64,000 bases of DNA from Pseudoneurospora amorphoporcata (taxonomy: Eukaryota > Ascomycota > Sordariomycetes > Sordariales > Sordariaceae): assembly GCA_033297205.1 (NCBI GenBank), contig MU859081.1, positions 124,001-188,000 of the forward strand. Direction: 5' to 3'. Below, piece by piece: positions 24,852-36,337 of the stretch. Made by a program: the position numbers and the translations under genes. The notes under the pieces were generated by a model, which worked only from the letters and a program-made list of their open reading frames with translations, ran no database searches and was not told where the DNA came from. Within the stretch, counting starts at the first letter, position 1, and each line of letters begins with the position of its first letter.

Positions 24852-26300
24852 TTACTCGATCATCTTTACGTAGTTGCTAGGGAATGTGCCGTGTCTTGTG
24901 CCAATCATGCCAGTCCTATGAAAGACGTTAGTACTATGAATGCCATCAATATGCCACGATGTGTACTCACCACCAATCGTTATCACTATCGGTTTTCTTG
25001 AGGATAGTGATGATCTCGCCCTTTTGGAACCCCAAATCTCCAGGTTGGTCCGCATTGAATGTGTAAAGAGCAACGGCCTCGTTCTTCTTCATCAAGGCTT
25101 GTTTGCTCGCGTAGTTCGGCTTCGGTGCGGCCGGCCGCCCGGGGCCAACCTTCTTGTCGGCGGCCGCCTGCTGGGCCGCTGCCGCCCCGTAACCGCCGCC
25201 AAATCCACCTCCATTAGTGTCGCTCTGGCCGTACTGTACGGATGACCTGTTATTCGAGAAGCCTCGAGGCTGCTGATCGTACACATCGTCCTGCCACGTG
25301 GAAGCGCGCTTGGGTCGGCCAAACTCGTCATGTGCTTGCCCTCCCCCCGATACCCCATGACCGGCATCGCGGGTCTGGCCCTCGCCGTAGGCATTTCCTG
25401 TCCGGTTGCCCCATACCACGCTGTCATGAGTGTTGTCGTAAACGGGCTGATCGTTATACATCCGGTCATCGAAAGACCCAGAGGACATGCCGGCAAAGAT
25501 CCGTGAGTTAAGAATGCTGAGGAGAGGAGCGGCCTGCGGCGGGGGGCGCTCGGCTCCCGAAAGGAGCTCCTTGGCGGAAACCGGACGACCATAGAGCTTT
25601 GCATTGGCGTCCTTCCGCTCGACTATCATAGAACCTTCGAGAGAGACACCCGCAAACAAGCCCTTGGTCTTGGAGTAACTGAAGATGCCAGCTACGCTTC
25701 TCAGCGAGGCGGCTCCGGCGGCCTCAGCATTTCTACCGATAGGCCCCGCCGCAACCGAAACGTTACCACCAAGTGTAAGTGATCCAGCCTGGGCGAAGGT
25801 TTTTACGGCGCTCGCATCGTTGAGAATGAAGACGAAGTCTGTAAGCTCGAAACCGATCTGGCCGCCGAAGCCGGCACCACCCGTCGCAATGGCGGTGGGT
25901 GCAGACCAGCTGCCGTCGGGGAGGCGGGCGACTACCAGACCGCTACCGAAACGGGCAGAACCGAGGAAACCAGCTTTGATGACTGTGAGGATAGCAAGAC
26001 CCTAGGAGAATGTTAACCATCTAGTAGCTTTCATCGGGGTTCTAGAGGCTGTTTCGTACCTTGGCGTTCGCGAGCACAGATGGCGGTATCACCTTGTCGG
26101 GACCAAAGGCCTGTTTAGGCTCGATGAAGGAGGCGAGGATCTTGCCGCACTTCTTACATTCCGCTGTATGTAGACATGTCAGTTGTCGGATCTGGCAAAG
26201 CAAAGGGAAGGAGTTGCGGGGTCGGGCTCTGAACATCACGGGAACTCCGGGACACAAACTTACACGAAAGTGACGACGGAAGAGGGTTGTTGATACCCAT
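24852..26300 (-). CDS. Ysc84/Lsb3-type SYLF and SH3 domain actin-patch protein
   Basis: Four exons, 26300-26264, 26163-26060, 26001-24971 and 24915-24852, join in phase and give 411 residues. The SYLF (DUF500) domain covers about residues 15-220 with the family's Gly-rich strands (GSARFGSGLVVARLPDGSWS, then GGAGFGGQIGFELTDFV). A Gly/Gln/Asp-rich linker follows. A C-terminal SH3 domain covers about 354-411: ALYTF, DLGFQKGE, the WW pair and the final PSNYVKMIE. The last intron splits the second Trp of the WW pair, and the joined sequence restores a normal SH3. Yeast Ysc84/Lsb3 bind phosphoinositides and Las17 and act in actin patches during endocytosis. An early CxxC (ECKKCGK) near residue 14 is typical of this family. 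Strong call. Confidence 0.93.
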
Positions 26301-27472
26301 ATTGGAGTGTCGAAGCGGGAATCCCTATAGCAGACTGGCGCGGGTCTTGAAGGGCGAGGGCGTGTAGAGCGGCTGTGGTTAGACGTCGTGGAAATGCGAC
26401 AGCGACAGCAAAATATGAAGAAAGAAAGAGAGGGAGTGTGTCAGAATCAGTTCTCGGGAAACACTGGCCGATCAATGCACTGCAGGCAGACTGGCAGGCA
26501 AGCAACCAAGTAAAGCAGGTCAGCCCAGTCGAATTCCTTGGAGACTGCAATTCAGTGGTGTAAATGCGAGGTTGGTACCTGGGCGTCCCCACACTAGCGG
26601 GTCGTCACGAAGCTGGGGAGATCCTTGGGGTCTTTTTTGTCTGTGATGGACGATCTTCTTTTCGGAAAGATGGATTTTTCAAAACAAAAAAAATTATATG
26701 ATGGGAAGTTCGTTCTTTCGTCGCCCTCTACACAGATTTGGGATTATTGTGAACCCAATGGAAGTTAAACATACGAATTCGATGACGGGTGGAAGTACTT
26801 CCAGGTTGGAAATGGAAGCAGGAGCTCGTGCCACGCGTCATGTGAGTGAGAATCCATTGCAGCACTGGACCCTCAGCTCGCAAAAAGGCATCCCTATGCA
26901 CTGGGCAAGCGCTGCAGTGGCCAGTGGGCAGTGCAATGCCCTTGTCCAGCGGGTGTTCGTCGTTCAACGGAAGGCTCCAGCAGACTCCGCCAAAGCAAAG
27001 GACCCCGCATTGGCCATGCAAGTGCTTTACGCGCAGCCACACGTGAAAGGCAGAAACTGACATCATTCGCGACTGGGAGGGGCCATAGCTGTGGCTGGTG
27101 TATACTCCAACAAGCTGAGCCGCCTCCATATCTCTATCATGATGGATGCATGATCCCAGTGTCCTTTGTGACCCTGAACCGAGTGTGTCTGGAACCTGCT
27201 GCAACCCCCTTAGCAGTCGGCAACAACACCAACACCAACACCACGGTTTCTCAACGACAACAGACAATAAGGCGAGACACCGAATCCTACAAACGCGCAC
27301 GCGCGACACGACACGGCGTCATATCATAAACGAATATAACGAGTTTTACCTTAATACTACCGAGCCCCAAATAATCACTGACGACTGAACCACCAACACG
27401 GCCGCTGAGCGAGTCACAACAAATAATAACCACAACGGCAACCACAACACAAACCCATCATCGCTATTTAAG
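26301..27472. other. Divergent promoter region between SYLF-SH3 and SNARE genes
   Basis: This 1.2 kb spacer contains both promoters. A 193-codon minus-strand frame crosses it but is His/Cys/Arg-rich without a domain, so I do not call it. The segment just before 27472 is CAA/CAC-rich, which suits a 5' leader. Confidence 0.5.
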
Positions 27473-27849
27473 ATGTCCGCAACCTACGAACGCGAGCGCC
27501 AAAACAATGCACGCCTCGACGAGCTAGCCTCCAAGGTCTCTGCCCTCCGAGGCGTGACCATCGACATCTACGACCAAGCGCGCAACCACGAAGTCATTGA
27601 CCAAACGGTACGGCTCTCTTTTCCGGACTCACATTCACGTTGGCTTCCAGTCAAATACACGAAATACTAACTGCAGTATAACAAAAGACCGATACCTTCT
27701 CCTCCATGGGCTCTCAACTCAAAGGCTCCGCCACCCGTCTAGGCCGCATGGCCGCGTCGGGAAACAAGGTGGCCATTCTCAAGCTCTCGGGGATTCTTAT
27801 CGGAGCATTCTTGGTTGTTTACTATCTTTATCGGATTTTCCTTGGTTAA
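27473..27849 (+). CDS. Bet1/Sft1-type SNARE
   Basis: Two exons, 27473-27607 and 27688-27849, give 98 residues. The intron starts GTACGG, carries a CTAAC branch site, and ends at AAAAG. The nearer CTGCAG is only a few bases from the branch site and would break the frame. The protein has one SNARE helix with heptad spacing (about residues 8-70; MSATYERERQNNARLDELAS, then VIDQTTDTFSSMGSQLK) and a single C-terminal membrane anchor (ILKLSGILIGAFLVVYYLYR). It has no N-terminal extension. This size and layout match the Qc-type SNAREs Bet1 and Sft1, which act in ER-Golgi or intra-Golgi fusion. I cannot separate the two from sequence alone; the 98-residue length is closer to Sft1. Confidence 0.88.
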
Positions 27850-28559
27850 ATGATCACCACATTTTCGAACATGGACTGGGCTCGCATTCGACATGCGAAT
27901 TTCATATGCCCCGAATCGGAAGGAGAAAGGCGACTTTCCACGTCGAGCGAATCAGTAAACGCAGAGAAAAGAATGGAGAGGACGGAACGATTTAGACCAC
28001 GACGACTGTTGGGAATGATGGGATGGATGCGATCGGATCCTGGGCGAAGGGATGGGAAAATGTCCGGATGAGTTGTTGGGTTTTGGAAACCTTGGTCCGA
28101 GCGACCGATATGCACTCGCGTTCGCGGCAAAGACTCGCTCCAGTATTGTGAAGAGGAAGGATAATGCAGGTTCGGTTGGAGGGTTGGCGGTTACGCAGGA
28201 CCGTACGGATTTCGACGGGCTGTCGGTGATTTGAAGTGTGGTTCTTGGTTTGGGGGCTGGGCTTACTGTTTTGTCTCGACAACAGGCGGGTAGTCTCCGA
28301 GGCATAGCAATGGCGTTCACGGTTGGGCATTATTTGGTTTATCTGGGGGCCGGTTTCAGGCACTGTACGATGTTATTCGTATACATGGACGAGAAATCGT
28401 GCTCCCGGTCCCATATTACATTTTGGAACTCAGAATTCAACAACCATCTCACAACGACAGGTGTGAGATCCTTGCGCGAAAGCTGCCATTCTCTTTTGCC
28501 CAAGCCTGAGCCGTAATCTAGGATACATAGGAATGTGATCCGCACTCTAGAATATACTG
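27850..28559. other. 3' region of the SNARE gene
   Basis: No coding sequence is supported. The segment contains the SNARE 3' untranslated region and then featureless DNA of mixed composition. Confidence 0.4.
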
Positions 28560-29000
28560 TAGGTTCATCCGTATGTGGGCCCAACTCTTCTCTCTAAATT
28601 TGGGCCATCACCTAGGTCTAGTCTCTCATAACGCACGCTCTCCTAGTCTCTTATAACATACGCGCTCCAAAATGTCAGCCCCCATTTTCTCCCCGAGCGA
28701 CCCACCGGAGGGTCCGAATAGGGGCTGACAATTAAGTAAACGCTTGTACATGAGACTAGTCTTCCGCGTGATCACGTGGTCTATCGCGCCAATGTCTGAG
28801 TCTATAAATAGTGGGTCTTTGTTTACTCTTTCTAACTCTTCTTTCAATAACCAGCATTTGTTTAACTGGTGAAATTGGGATTGGGGTAGGCACTACACAA
28901 GCAGAGACTTATGTACGAGGTGGTGTCAATAATCGCTTGTGCAGGTTGTAGTGACAGTACTGTTGGGACTTGTACAAGCGATTATCAACACCACCTATGT
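28560..29000. repeat. Decayed repeat segment with inverted and tandem repeats
   Basis: Several structures lie together. Two 25-bp tandem copies occupy 28620-28644 and 28645-28669 and differ mostly by C/T or G/A. A perfect 10-bp inverted repeat, TGTCAGCCCC, lies at 28674-28683 with its complement at 28721-28730. A TATAAATA box is near 28803. A 29-bp inverted pair lies at 28918-28946 and 28968-28996, and all its mismatches are transitions. The decamer CGCTTGTACA also occurs near 28741. The TG...CA ends and TATA box suggest an LTR fragment, but no primer-binding site or coding region is certain. Transition-only decay fits repeat-induced point mutation, known in Neurospora. I call it a transposon relic only tentatively. 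Confidence 0.4.
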
Positions 29001-29434
29001 GCTAACCGAATTTTGTAGTGTGGGAGACCGGGAATCCTTGATTCCTACCTTGGAGTTTAGTGCCCTGCCAGCCTCATTACTTTTGCCCTACCAACGAACA
29101 CCACCTTGTCTAGAACGTAATTATACTAAAACACAACATGACTTGCTAATGTGTAAATATGACTATGCGTCGTCCACCTATCCCCTTATTTGTCTTTGCA
29201 TAAACTATCATTTGTCTAACTTTTTCGGAAAGGTCAGACTCCCACCAGCATAACAATGACATGTTGCTCCTGGACAGCATCCCCTTCCCACTTAATACTA
29301 TATTTATAGGGTCGGCATCAGGCGCGAGGACCGGGGCGTCAAGCAACCAAACAAAAATCCCAGTCCCCTACGCCCGGCTACCCCTGAACCCTAGATCAGA
29401 GATCCCTGTTGAAATACCGATCCATCTAGGCCTT
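29001..29434. other. Spacer downstream of the ArfGAP gene
   Basis: The sequence is AT-rich at 29110-29310, then becomes mixed toward the ArfGAP stop codon. Part is probably the ArfGAP 3' untranslated region. No gene seen. Confidence 0.4.
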
Positions 29435-31261
29435 CTATTGCCAAACGTTCGAGAACAAGTCATCACTACCACCAAATCCGGTGGCTGGCTTGCTTCTGCT
29501 GGTAGCAGCCGGTGTAGTGGTGCTGCTCATCCAGCCCCCAAACTCCTCATCCGAGGCCACCTTGGGTGCAGGCGCAAAGCCGCCCGAAGCACTGGGAACA
29601 ATAGGCTGGCTTGCGAAGGAGCCGCCGGTAGTGGTGGAGGTGGTGGTGGTGCTGCTGCCCCATCCGAAATCATTGGAGAGGGGGATAGAGGTGACAGGCG
29701 CTGGCTTGGGTGGTTCAGGAGCCGCAGGCTTAGGAGGCTCAGGGGTAGAGGCCCATTCGTTGGAACCCCATACACCCGCATCGGACCAGGCATTCGAGGT
29801 CGCGATAGAGGCAAGAGGGTTTGGTGTTGTTGATGTAGCGGCTGCAGGGGCGGGAGTGGTTGCGGCGGGCTTGGAAAGGTTGAATGCGGAGCGGAAGTCA
29901 GTCGAAGGCTTCGGGGCGGCGGCCGGAGGAGGAACGGTAGTAGTGGTAGCTGGTGTAGAGAAGTCGAACAGATCGCCGAGGGCGGAGGAAGCCGGCGCGG
30001 GCTTAGACGCTGGCGCAGAGGGAGTCGACGAAAAGCCCAGTGGGCTGTTGATAGACTGCTTGGGTTGGTGCGAGGATGTGGCGGGTTTGGAATCGAAAAA
30101 GCTGCCGCCGCTTAGGCCGGAGAAGGCATTATTGCTGGTTTGGGACGAGGGCCGGGGAGATCCAAAACTACCAAGACTAGCGAAGGCATCGTTCTGCGCG
30201 GGCTTTGGGCTAACAGCGGGTTGGCTGTTGAAACTGAGGCTGCTGAAAGCATCATTAAGCCCACCAAAAGCATTTTGGGTCTGGGACATATTCAGGGAGG
30301 ACATGCCACTCATTCCACTAAAAGACCCAGAGTGGGAATGTGAAGGCGCGGCTTGCTGCTGTGGGCGAGGTGCGCTGGCATAAAGAGAGAGGATAGACTG
30401 CTTCAAATCGGGACGCGACTGGCTTGCACCACCCGAAGTGCCCGTCGTACTAGCGGGCCTTGGGGGCGCTGCAGTTTCCGTGCCGAAGAAATCCAGTCCC
30501 AAAAGCGAAGCATTCGAAGTCGTAGCCTTGGCCGGGGCAGGCTCCGCCTTCGGGGGCACCTTCGAGGCTGTCGGTCCGGTAGTGCTGGCTCTAACCGGAA
30601 TCGGGTCGGCACCAATGAGGTCGGGTACGGGGGCCGGGGCCGAAATAGGGGCGGGTACAGATCGTGAGGGCGCAGTCGGAGTGCTGGACTGGCTACGAAG
30701 AGACCCGTTTCTCTCCAGAGTCTGCTTCTCCTTTACCACGCTCAGAGGGACATCGTCGTCACCCTCATCGTCCAGTGTTGAGGGATCTGGCATCGGGCCA
30801 TCCATTACCCATCTCTTCAGCTCGTATTTTGTGCGAATAAAGTTCTCGATTTTCGATTCCGAGGGGACGTGGCCCTGAGCCAACTTGGCCTCCCAGTACT
30901 TGTTGGCGCGAGCATTTCCCCAATTCAAGACACTCTGTAGCTGTTCGTCGGTCCAAGCATCGAGATCAACGGACTTGACACGGCTGATATGTGTACCCAT
31001 TCCACGGTGAATGCCCGAGCAGCGAATGCAGATAAAGATGCCAAGGTTCCAGCTGGCCCATCGTGGATCTGTGTGTATGCGACATTCTCAGTAAAGTGGT
31101 CTGGTAATTAAATGCAGTTGTTGGATTCCTAGGAGAGACTTACGCTTGTTGCGCTTGCAGTCAGCGCACACCTTGTTGGCCTCGAGTTTCAGGAGCGACT
31201 TGATCGTGTTTTGGTTCTTTGCTGCCCGTTCAGCAGCGGGGTTCGGTGGGCGTCGAGACAT
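29435..31261 (-). CDS. Age2-type Arf GTPase-activating protein
   Basis: Two exons, 31261-31144 and 31068-29435, give 583 residues. The ArfGAP domain is at the N-terminus, about residues 17-135. Its zinc finger has Cys32, Cys35, Cys53 and Cys56, followed by the conserved arginine finger context (CIRCSGIHRGMG). The core signature WASWNLGIFICIRC and the helix WGNARANKYWEAKL are typical. The intron splits His40. The rest is a long Ser/Ala/Pro/Phe-rich disordered tail with repeated NAF and FxSL-like motifs and a C-terminal NVWQ. The family turns off Arf GTPases during vesicle formation at the Golgi and endosomes; the single N-terminal domain with a long tail suggests Age2 (SMAP-like). The Cys spacing of 17 residues is one longer than the usual 16. 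Confidence 0.88.
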
Positions 31262-32132
31262 GGTGATGTGTTCACAGTAAACAGTTTCTTGGCCGTAGTG
31301 CTTGGATAGGGGAGAAAATCGGGGCCGGTTGAGATTTGGAGGACAGGTTGACTGTCTATGTAGTCTTTTGAAATCGTCGGATTCGGTGAGCTGTTGGTTG
31401 TGCGAGTTTAAACGACGACCTACAGAACGGAATGGCTGGCCCGGACATGTCAATGCAGAGGACTCAGGAGTGTCCTCCACTGCAATGCGCCCAGGCCCCG
31501 TCAACGGTGGGGCCGCCACTACGTATCAAGGGCCGACCAGGGTCAGCTGGCGCCGTTTAAACAACACCGCCTTTTGATCAGACCTTGACTGTTAATCGCA
31601 CACGAAGCAAGCCATTTGTGGCTTGGATAACACAAATGGTACTTCTTTTATATCAACGGGATACATGATCCTCCCCCAAGCTTCTTTGCAGTAATAGACC
31701 AACACTGCAGCGTTGGGGATACTTGATGAACTGGACGGATATAGGGATATCAACTCCATCGACAGCGATTTCTTATGTGGCCTTTTCATCGTATCATGAG
31801 CAGGAGCATTCGATGTCTTCGGAAGTCGGAAGTCGGCCATGAGCGAGATCAACTTGCCGCTTTGTTTTCCATACTGTGACGAGATCAAGTCTTTGACGCA
31901 AGACTCTCCGATCCCAACTCACAGCGCGAGGTCACTAACAACACCCCGTCATCGCTGGGGCAACTTCAAGGCATGCATAGAAGCTGCAAATAAATCATCC
32001 ATATCAGTTCGATTTCATTCCCATTGTGATTGATTTGTCATTTCAAACCCCATAAGACAATTCCAAATTCTGATCGTCTGCAAAACAACAATCCATTTCA
32101 AGATATCCAATATTCGATAACAGTTGACCTTC
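31262..32132. other. Divergent promoter region between ArfGAP and MsrB genes
   Basis: About 870 bases separate two divergent starts. From about 32030 the sequence is A/C-rich, as expected of the MsrB leader. No further gene was recognised. Confidence 0.5.
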
Positions 32133-32825
32133 ATGCGTTACTATCCCCAAGCCGCCAACTTCCTCCGCATCCTGCGCACTTTGTCCACCTTCACACAGAG
32201 ACCGTGCATACCGCAACACTCATTGTTATCAACCAGAAACAGCATACTCCTAAAGTCTTCTATGCCTACGATTCCTTTTCTCAGCAGCTTCTTCGGTTCA
32301 TCCTCCTCATCATCTTCCAACAAGATGCCCGAGAACTACCCCGTCGAAAAGTCCGCCGATGAGTGGCGTGCGGTTCTCAGTCCTCGTAAGTTACCTTGCA
32401 GCTTAATCCAAATCATCAATCACGTCACATAATCAAATAACTAACCCAAACCCCCAGAACAATTCCGCATCCTCCGCGAAAAGGGCACCGAACCCGCCGG
32501 CACGGGCAAGTTCGACAAGCACTACCCCTCCGCGGGCGTCTACACCTGCGCCGGCTGCCACGCACCGCTGTACAAGGCCTCGCACAAGTTCAACTCGGGG
32601 TGCGGCTGGCCGGCCTATTTCGACAGCATCCCTGGCGCCGTGACGCGGCACGAGGACCGCGCGTTCGGAATGACGCGGACCGAGATCGTGTGCAGCAACT
32701 GCGGCGGGCACCTGGGCCATGTGTTCAAGGGTGAAGGGTTCAACACGCCGACGGATGAGAGGCATTGTGTGAATAGCGTTTCTTTGACTTTTAGTGAGGA
32801 GGATCCCGCTGCTAAGAAGGAGTAA
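32133..32825 (+). CDS. Peptide-methionine (R)-S-oxide reductase (MsrB)
   Basis: MsrB reduces methionine-R-sulfoxide in proteins. Exons 32133-32385 and 32458-32825 give 206 residues. The intron is GTAAGT...CCCAG and splits a Gln codon. The zinc-binding CxxC pairs are Cys115/Cys118 (CAGC) and Cys163/Cys166 (CSNC). The catalytic Cys188 lies in RHCVNS, and the likely resolving Cys133 in SGCGWP. The catalytic domain occupies about residues 70-200. Residues 1-60 are rich in Arg, Ser and Leu and almost free of acids, like a mitochondrial presequence. An in-frame ATG at 32322 (MPENYP) would give a cytosolic form of about 143 residues, close to the usual length. Which start is used cannot be told from sequence. 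The enzyme call is firm. Confidence 0.92.
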
Positions 32826-33607
32826 GTGGGGACTGGGATGAGGGTTGAGTTGGTCGGGATGGAATGTAGTCATTTGTATAGCGAGAAGATTTCAGATTGC
32901 CGTCACATGTTTATCGGGTGAGCTTGAGATGTTTGATGACGATTGAGGGATGGAAATGGGACTCGAGAAGTGTGTATCTGGACGACACAAAGGATGTGAA
33001 GTTTCGGGAAGGGGGAAGGAACTGAGCGATCAGGAGAAAGTGCAAAAAAGAAAGGAAGGAAAAAAAAGAATAAGAGAGTATGGACTTACAGCTGGGTTGA
33101 AAGCACAGCGTACACGGAAGCCGGGGGCAGGAAGGAAGGGAAGGGGATTATACCGACAACCATGACCGCTACGCCATTCTACCCAGTTTACCACATCTTG
33201 AATGGCGCGGGAAGTAATACATATACCTTGCAGGAGCTGGAGTGTGGGCTGTGTCCTTTGGGCCTCGGGCAAGATGAAGAGTTGGGATGGAAGACAGGCG
33301 GGAGGGCAGCATGTCAAACATGATTCGCATTGAGCAGCAAGTCTTCACGAGGGCTAGGAGCAGGCAATCATGGCTTGGCTTGATCCGTCGGATGTTGGTT
33401 TGAGTTAATTTTATTCTTAGATATTTCCTTCTGTTTAGCTACCCACACGTAACCATGGCTCATAGACAAGGATGTTCTCTGCCAAAACCCCATTCAGAAT
33501 ACCCTATTATACAGCATGCGATCCATCCAGCCGCAGAAGCCTGTCCAAATAGCAAGACCCAACGCAGTGAGGGCTAAATCATCTGACAGCCCGAGTGCTC
33601 GACAAGA
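32826..33607. other. Convergent 3' spacer between MsrB and the orphan gene
   Basis: The spacer holds two convergent 3' ends. A purine-rich run lies at 33030-33080. No coding sequence could be supported. Confidence 0.45.
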
Positions 33608-35284
33608 TCATGGAAACTCGCCAGAAAATATTCTCTCTCCCATAGTAATCGTAGGATGCGATGAGCTTTGAGTGCTTGCTGTAAGCGAAGGATGGCACTT
33701 GGGTAACGAGAAAGGGCTGTTTGGTAGTAACGCAGGGTCCGAATAAGATGAGATGTCGGCCGATCTGGTCGAGAAAACAGGAGAAGGCGCACCCAAAGTG
33801 AAAGTTTCTGCAGAAGAGGGAGGTATCGCTACCGGCTGAGGTGTGCTTCGAATCGCAGGCCCTCCTGAGATGAAAGGCACTCTTGGGGGAAAACGTGATC
33901 CAATTCCTGGTTTGGCCAGGCGCCGAAGCATACCGGTCCCGACTGGCTGGCCTCTCATCCTCCTCCTAGTAGCTAAGTTCACTTCCTGCAGGTCTTGGTG
34001 ACACACCCTTGCATGTCTCATCCAAATTCTAATCTTCTCCTTGAGGCCGCTCACCAAATCACTCTCCTCTTTGCCCCGTCTCATGTGTTCATTCCATATC
34101 GCGGTGGCGTGTGTCAAGCCGGCCATATAGTGTTTGCTGAACTTCGAGAAACTGACCCGGGGCCTGGGTTGTAGCGGCTCGACAGGGGAGCCGTGATCAA
34201 AGTTGGCGGTACTTAAAGTCAGTCCAGAAGGTTGCCTAGCAATTCTCGGTTGTGTGAAGTAGGTCGGTGCTGCTTCTCTTGTCGTGGAAGAAGGGAGTCC
34301 CCTCACTCTGAATTGGCCGATAGGGTTCGATTTCACTTTGCTGATTTTGTAGACACCTTGTCCAAGTACACCAGGAACTGCCAGATTACTTGTCCAACGT
34401 TGAGGACGGCTTCCGGGCGCCAAGGCTTGTTGCGGTTGTTGAAGGTAAAACCGTTGGCTAAGGTGCTGCATCGGCTGGGTACTCGCCAAAGATTGGCCTG
34501 CACTGCCCATTGAATGCAATAGGTGCGGATTGCCGGTGTCTATAAGCAGGCCCGGGTGTGCGTTGGTGATGTATTTTCGGTGTCGCCTGCTAGATGACTT
34601 GGCCACAGTCAGAGGATTGATTTGAGGAATGGAGGGAAGGCCCTGCTGCTCTCTTCTAATCCAGAAACTGTGCCCGAAGCCATGCCTGCTGGAAGCCATA
34701 GCCACTTCCCACCGCTTCATTTCTCCCAAAACGTCTTCGAAGTCAGAAGTGCTTTTCATCGAGAACAAAAGTGACGCCTGTCTCTCATTCAAGCATATCT
34801 GTGGTTAGCCATGTCGGTATGGATCATGTCATGGTTGCCAATCACTCACCCTTTCCGGCCCCATGGGATACCAAAACATGAAAGCACGCTCAGAAGGTGA
34901 ACATGCGGCGGTACACTTCGAAGGAGGATCCCTGGCTTTGGCAGCTTGGGTGAAGTCTTCCAATTCCAATTTCACCTGTGGCACCAGGTTTAGGGCAATC
35001 CTTCATGGTGGGGGAAAATGGGTGAGAAGACTAACCAGCTCATCGGCTTTGTCCTTGACATGTATCATCACCCAATGATGCCAGATGGGCATCTGGGAGT
35101 TTACCCCAGCATTGTAAAGCATCCCACGCGATCGATCAAGTTGGCTTTTGAGGACTAGTTGGGGATCCTTGAAATTGTTGTGGCGCTGATTGATGAAGAC
35201 ATCTTCAAGCTCAAAACGGCGCAAAATCGGAGTGATGGTTACCATTGTTTGCTTTTTTGGCTTTTTGCTCTTCGAGGGCGCCAT
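33608..35284 (-). CDS. Hypothetical protein, three exons, no known domain recognised
   Basis: I do not recognise this protein. Exons 35284-35036, 34975-34850 and 34798-33608 join in phase 0 (GTTAGT...CAG and GTGAGT...CAG) and give 521 residues. The start MAPSKSKKPKKQ is a basic tail. Residues about 13-83 look folded (MVTITPILRRFELEDVFINQ, then MPIWHHWVMIHVKDKADELV). The second exon holds a Lys/Cys-rich piece ending FMFWYPMGPER. Residues about 126-160 continue with a helix-like segment (FEDVLGEMKRWEVAMA). The remainder is Ser/Pro/Arg-rich and probably disordered, with aromatic and His patches. The frame stays open upstream to 35671 without plausible composition, so I chose the internal ATG at 35284. 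It is divergent from the Rsc9-type gene. Coding status is well supported by three frames joining cleanly; function is unknown. Confidence 0.68.
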
Positions 35285-36337
35285 TCGACCAACTCTGGTA
35301 AGTAGCAGCCAAGGCGACAACCTGGATGGGAGGGATTCGACAGGTCTCCGTAACTGCAGTCCAATTTCAACTGCAGGCACACCGTAGAGAGAATCAAATT
35401 GAAGGAAAAGACTGGAGGATGGTGGAGAGAAGTGGAAAGAAAGACGACGGACGGAAGAGGAGGCTCTGTGAATTGCCCTCCTCCTGCTTCGAGACTTGGA
35501 AGAGAAACGAAATTGAAAAGAGGCAGGAAGGAACAGTGCTCGACAGTCGAAATAACTTCCACTTGGTCTCCGCTTCATCGTGAGGGGACACATGTCGCGA
35601 CGGAAGGTTCTCTTGGGCGGTGACTTCCCAACAAACCTGGGTTGTTCCTTCCCATGATAGCTCAGTTTCAAATTGTCCCAGAGGTAGGTAGACTGGTTAT
35701 AAAGCCACGACGTTTAATACTGAGAGTTGGTTGACTCTAGGAGGAAAATCCAGCATTTTCTTCAAGATTCGTTGTGTTCTGGACGAGTGTCATTGACCTT
35801 TGTTGGAAATGCTCTTGGAATCGACGACTTCCTCGATGTTGTTCAGGTGTCAGTGAGAACCTTGGAGGCCAACCAGATGCTAATGTGGCCCGAGCGCGCG
35901 ATGTGCGTCAAGCGGGGCACAGGTGTCCTGGCCGGTGGATGACATTGGCCAGTGCGCTGCAGGGAATGACCTTTACACAGTAGCTCTCTGTGACAGTAGG
36001 AAAAAACCAACGCCATGCCGTCCATCACTCCGCGATTTCAAGAAAGTGGAAAGTTCGCAAGTGGCAGACCAGCCTCGCGTCGCATTCCCTGGGCCATCGC
36101 GACAACCTCAAACCTTCCAGTTCGGGCGATCCCAACATTTCGAGACATCGGCATCTGCATTACAGCCACGAATTCCAATACCGGGACATCATTACGTTAC
36201 ATTCGACCAGCAACAGTTGAGAGACGAATTCCAATTGGCGCCCATCCCAACAATCGCTATCGCAAACGAAGCCTTCAGTTTCTTAGCTCTTCCTCGAAAC
36301 CCTCAGTAGGAGCCGTACTGCGGCTCGCTCCGCCAGA
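35285..36337. other. Divergent promoter region between the orphan gene and Rsc9
   Basis: About 1.05 kb separates the two starts. The left part is purine-rich on the plus strand (35380-35530), which is a pyrimidine-rich leader for the minus-strand gene. No further gene was recognised. Confidence 0.5.

Noticed and set aside
26728..27309. 193-codon minus-strand frame between divergent genes
   Set aside because: No domain or conserved pattern; it occupies a region expected to hold two promoters.
29481..30383. 300-codon plus-strand frame
   Set aside because: It is the mirror of the low-complexity tail of the ArfGAP gene and has no domain of its own.
35285..35671. N-terminal extension of the orphan gene
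   Set aside because: The frame is open, but the added residues are a Ser/Arg/Phe-rich run typical of translated leader sequence; the ATG at 35284 starts a more protein-like segment.
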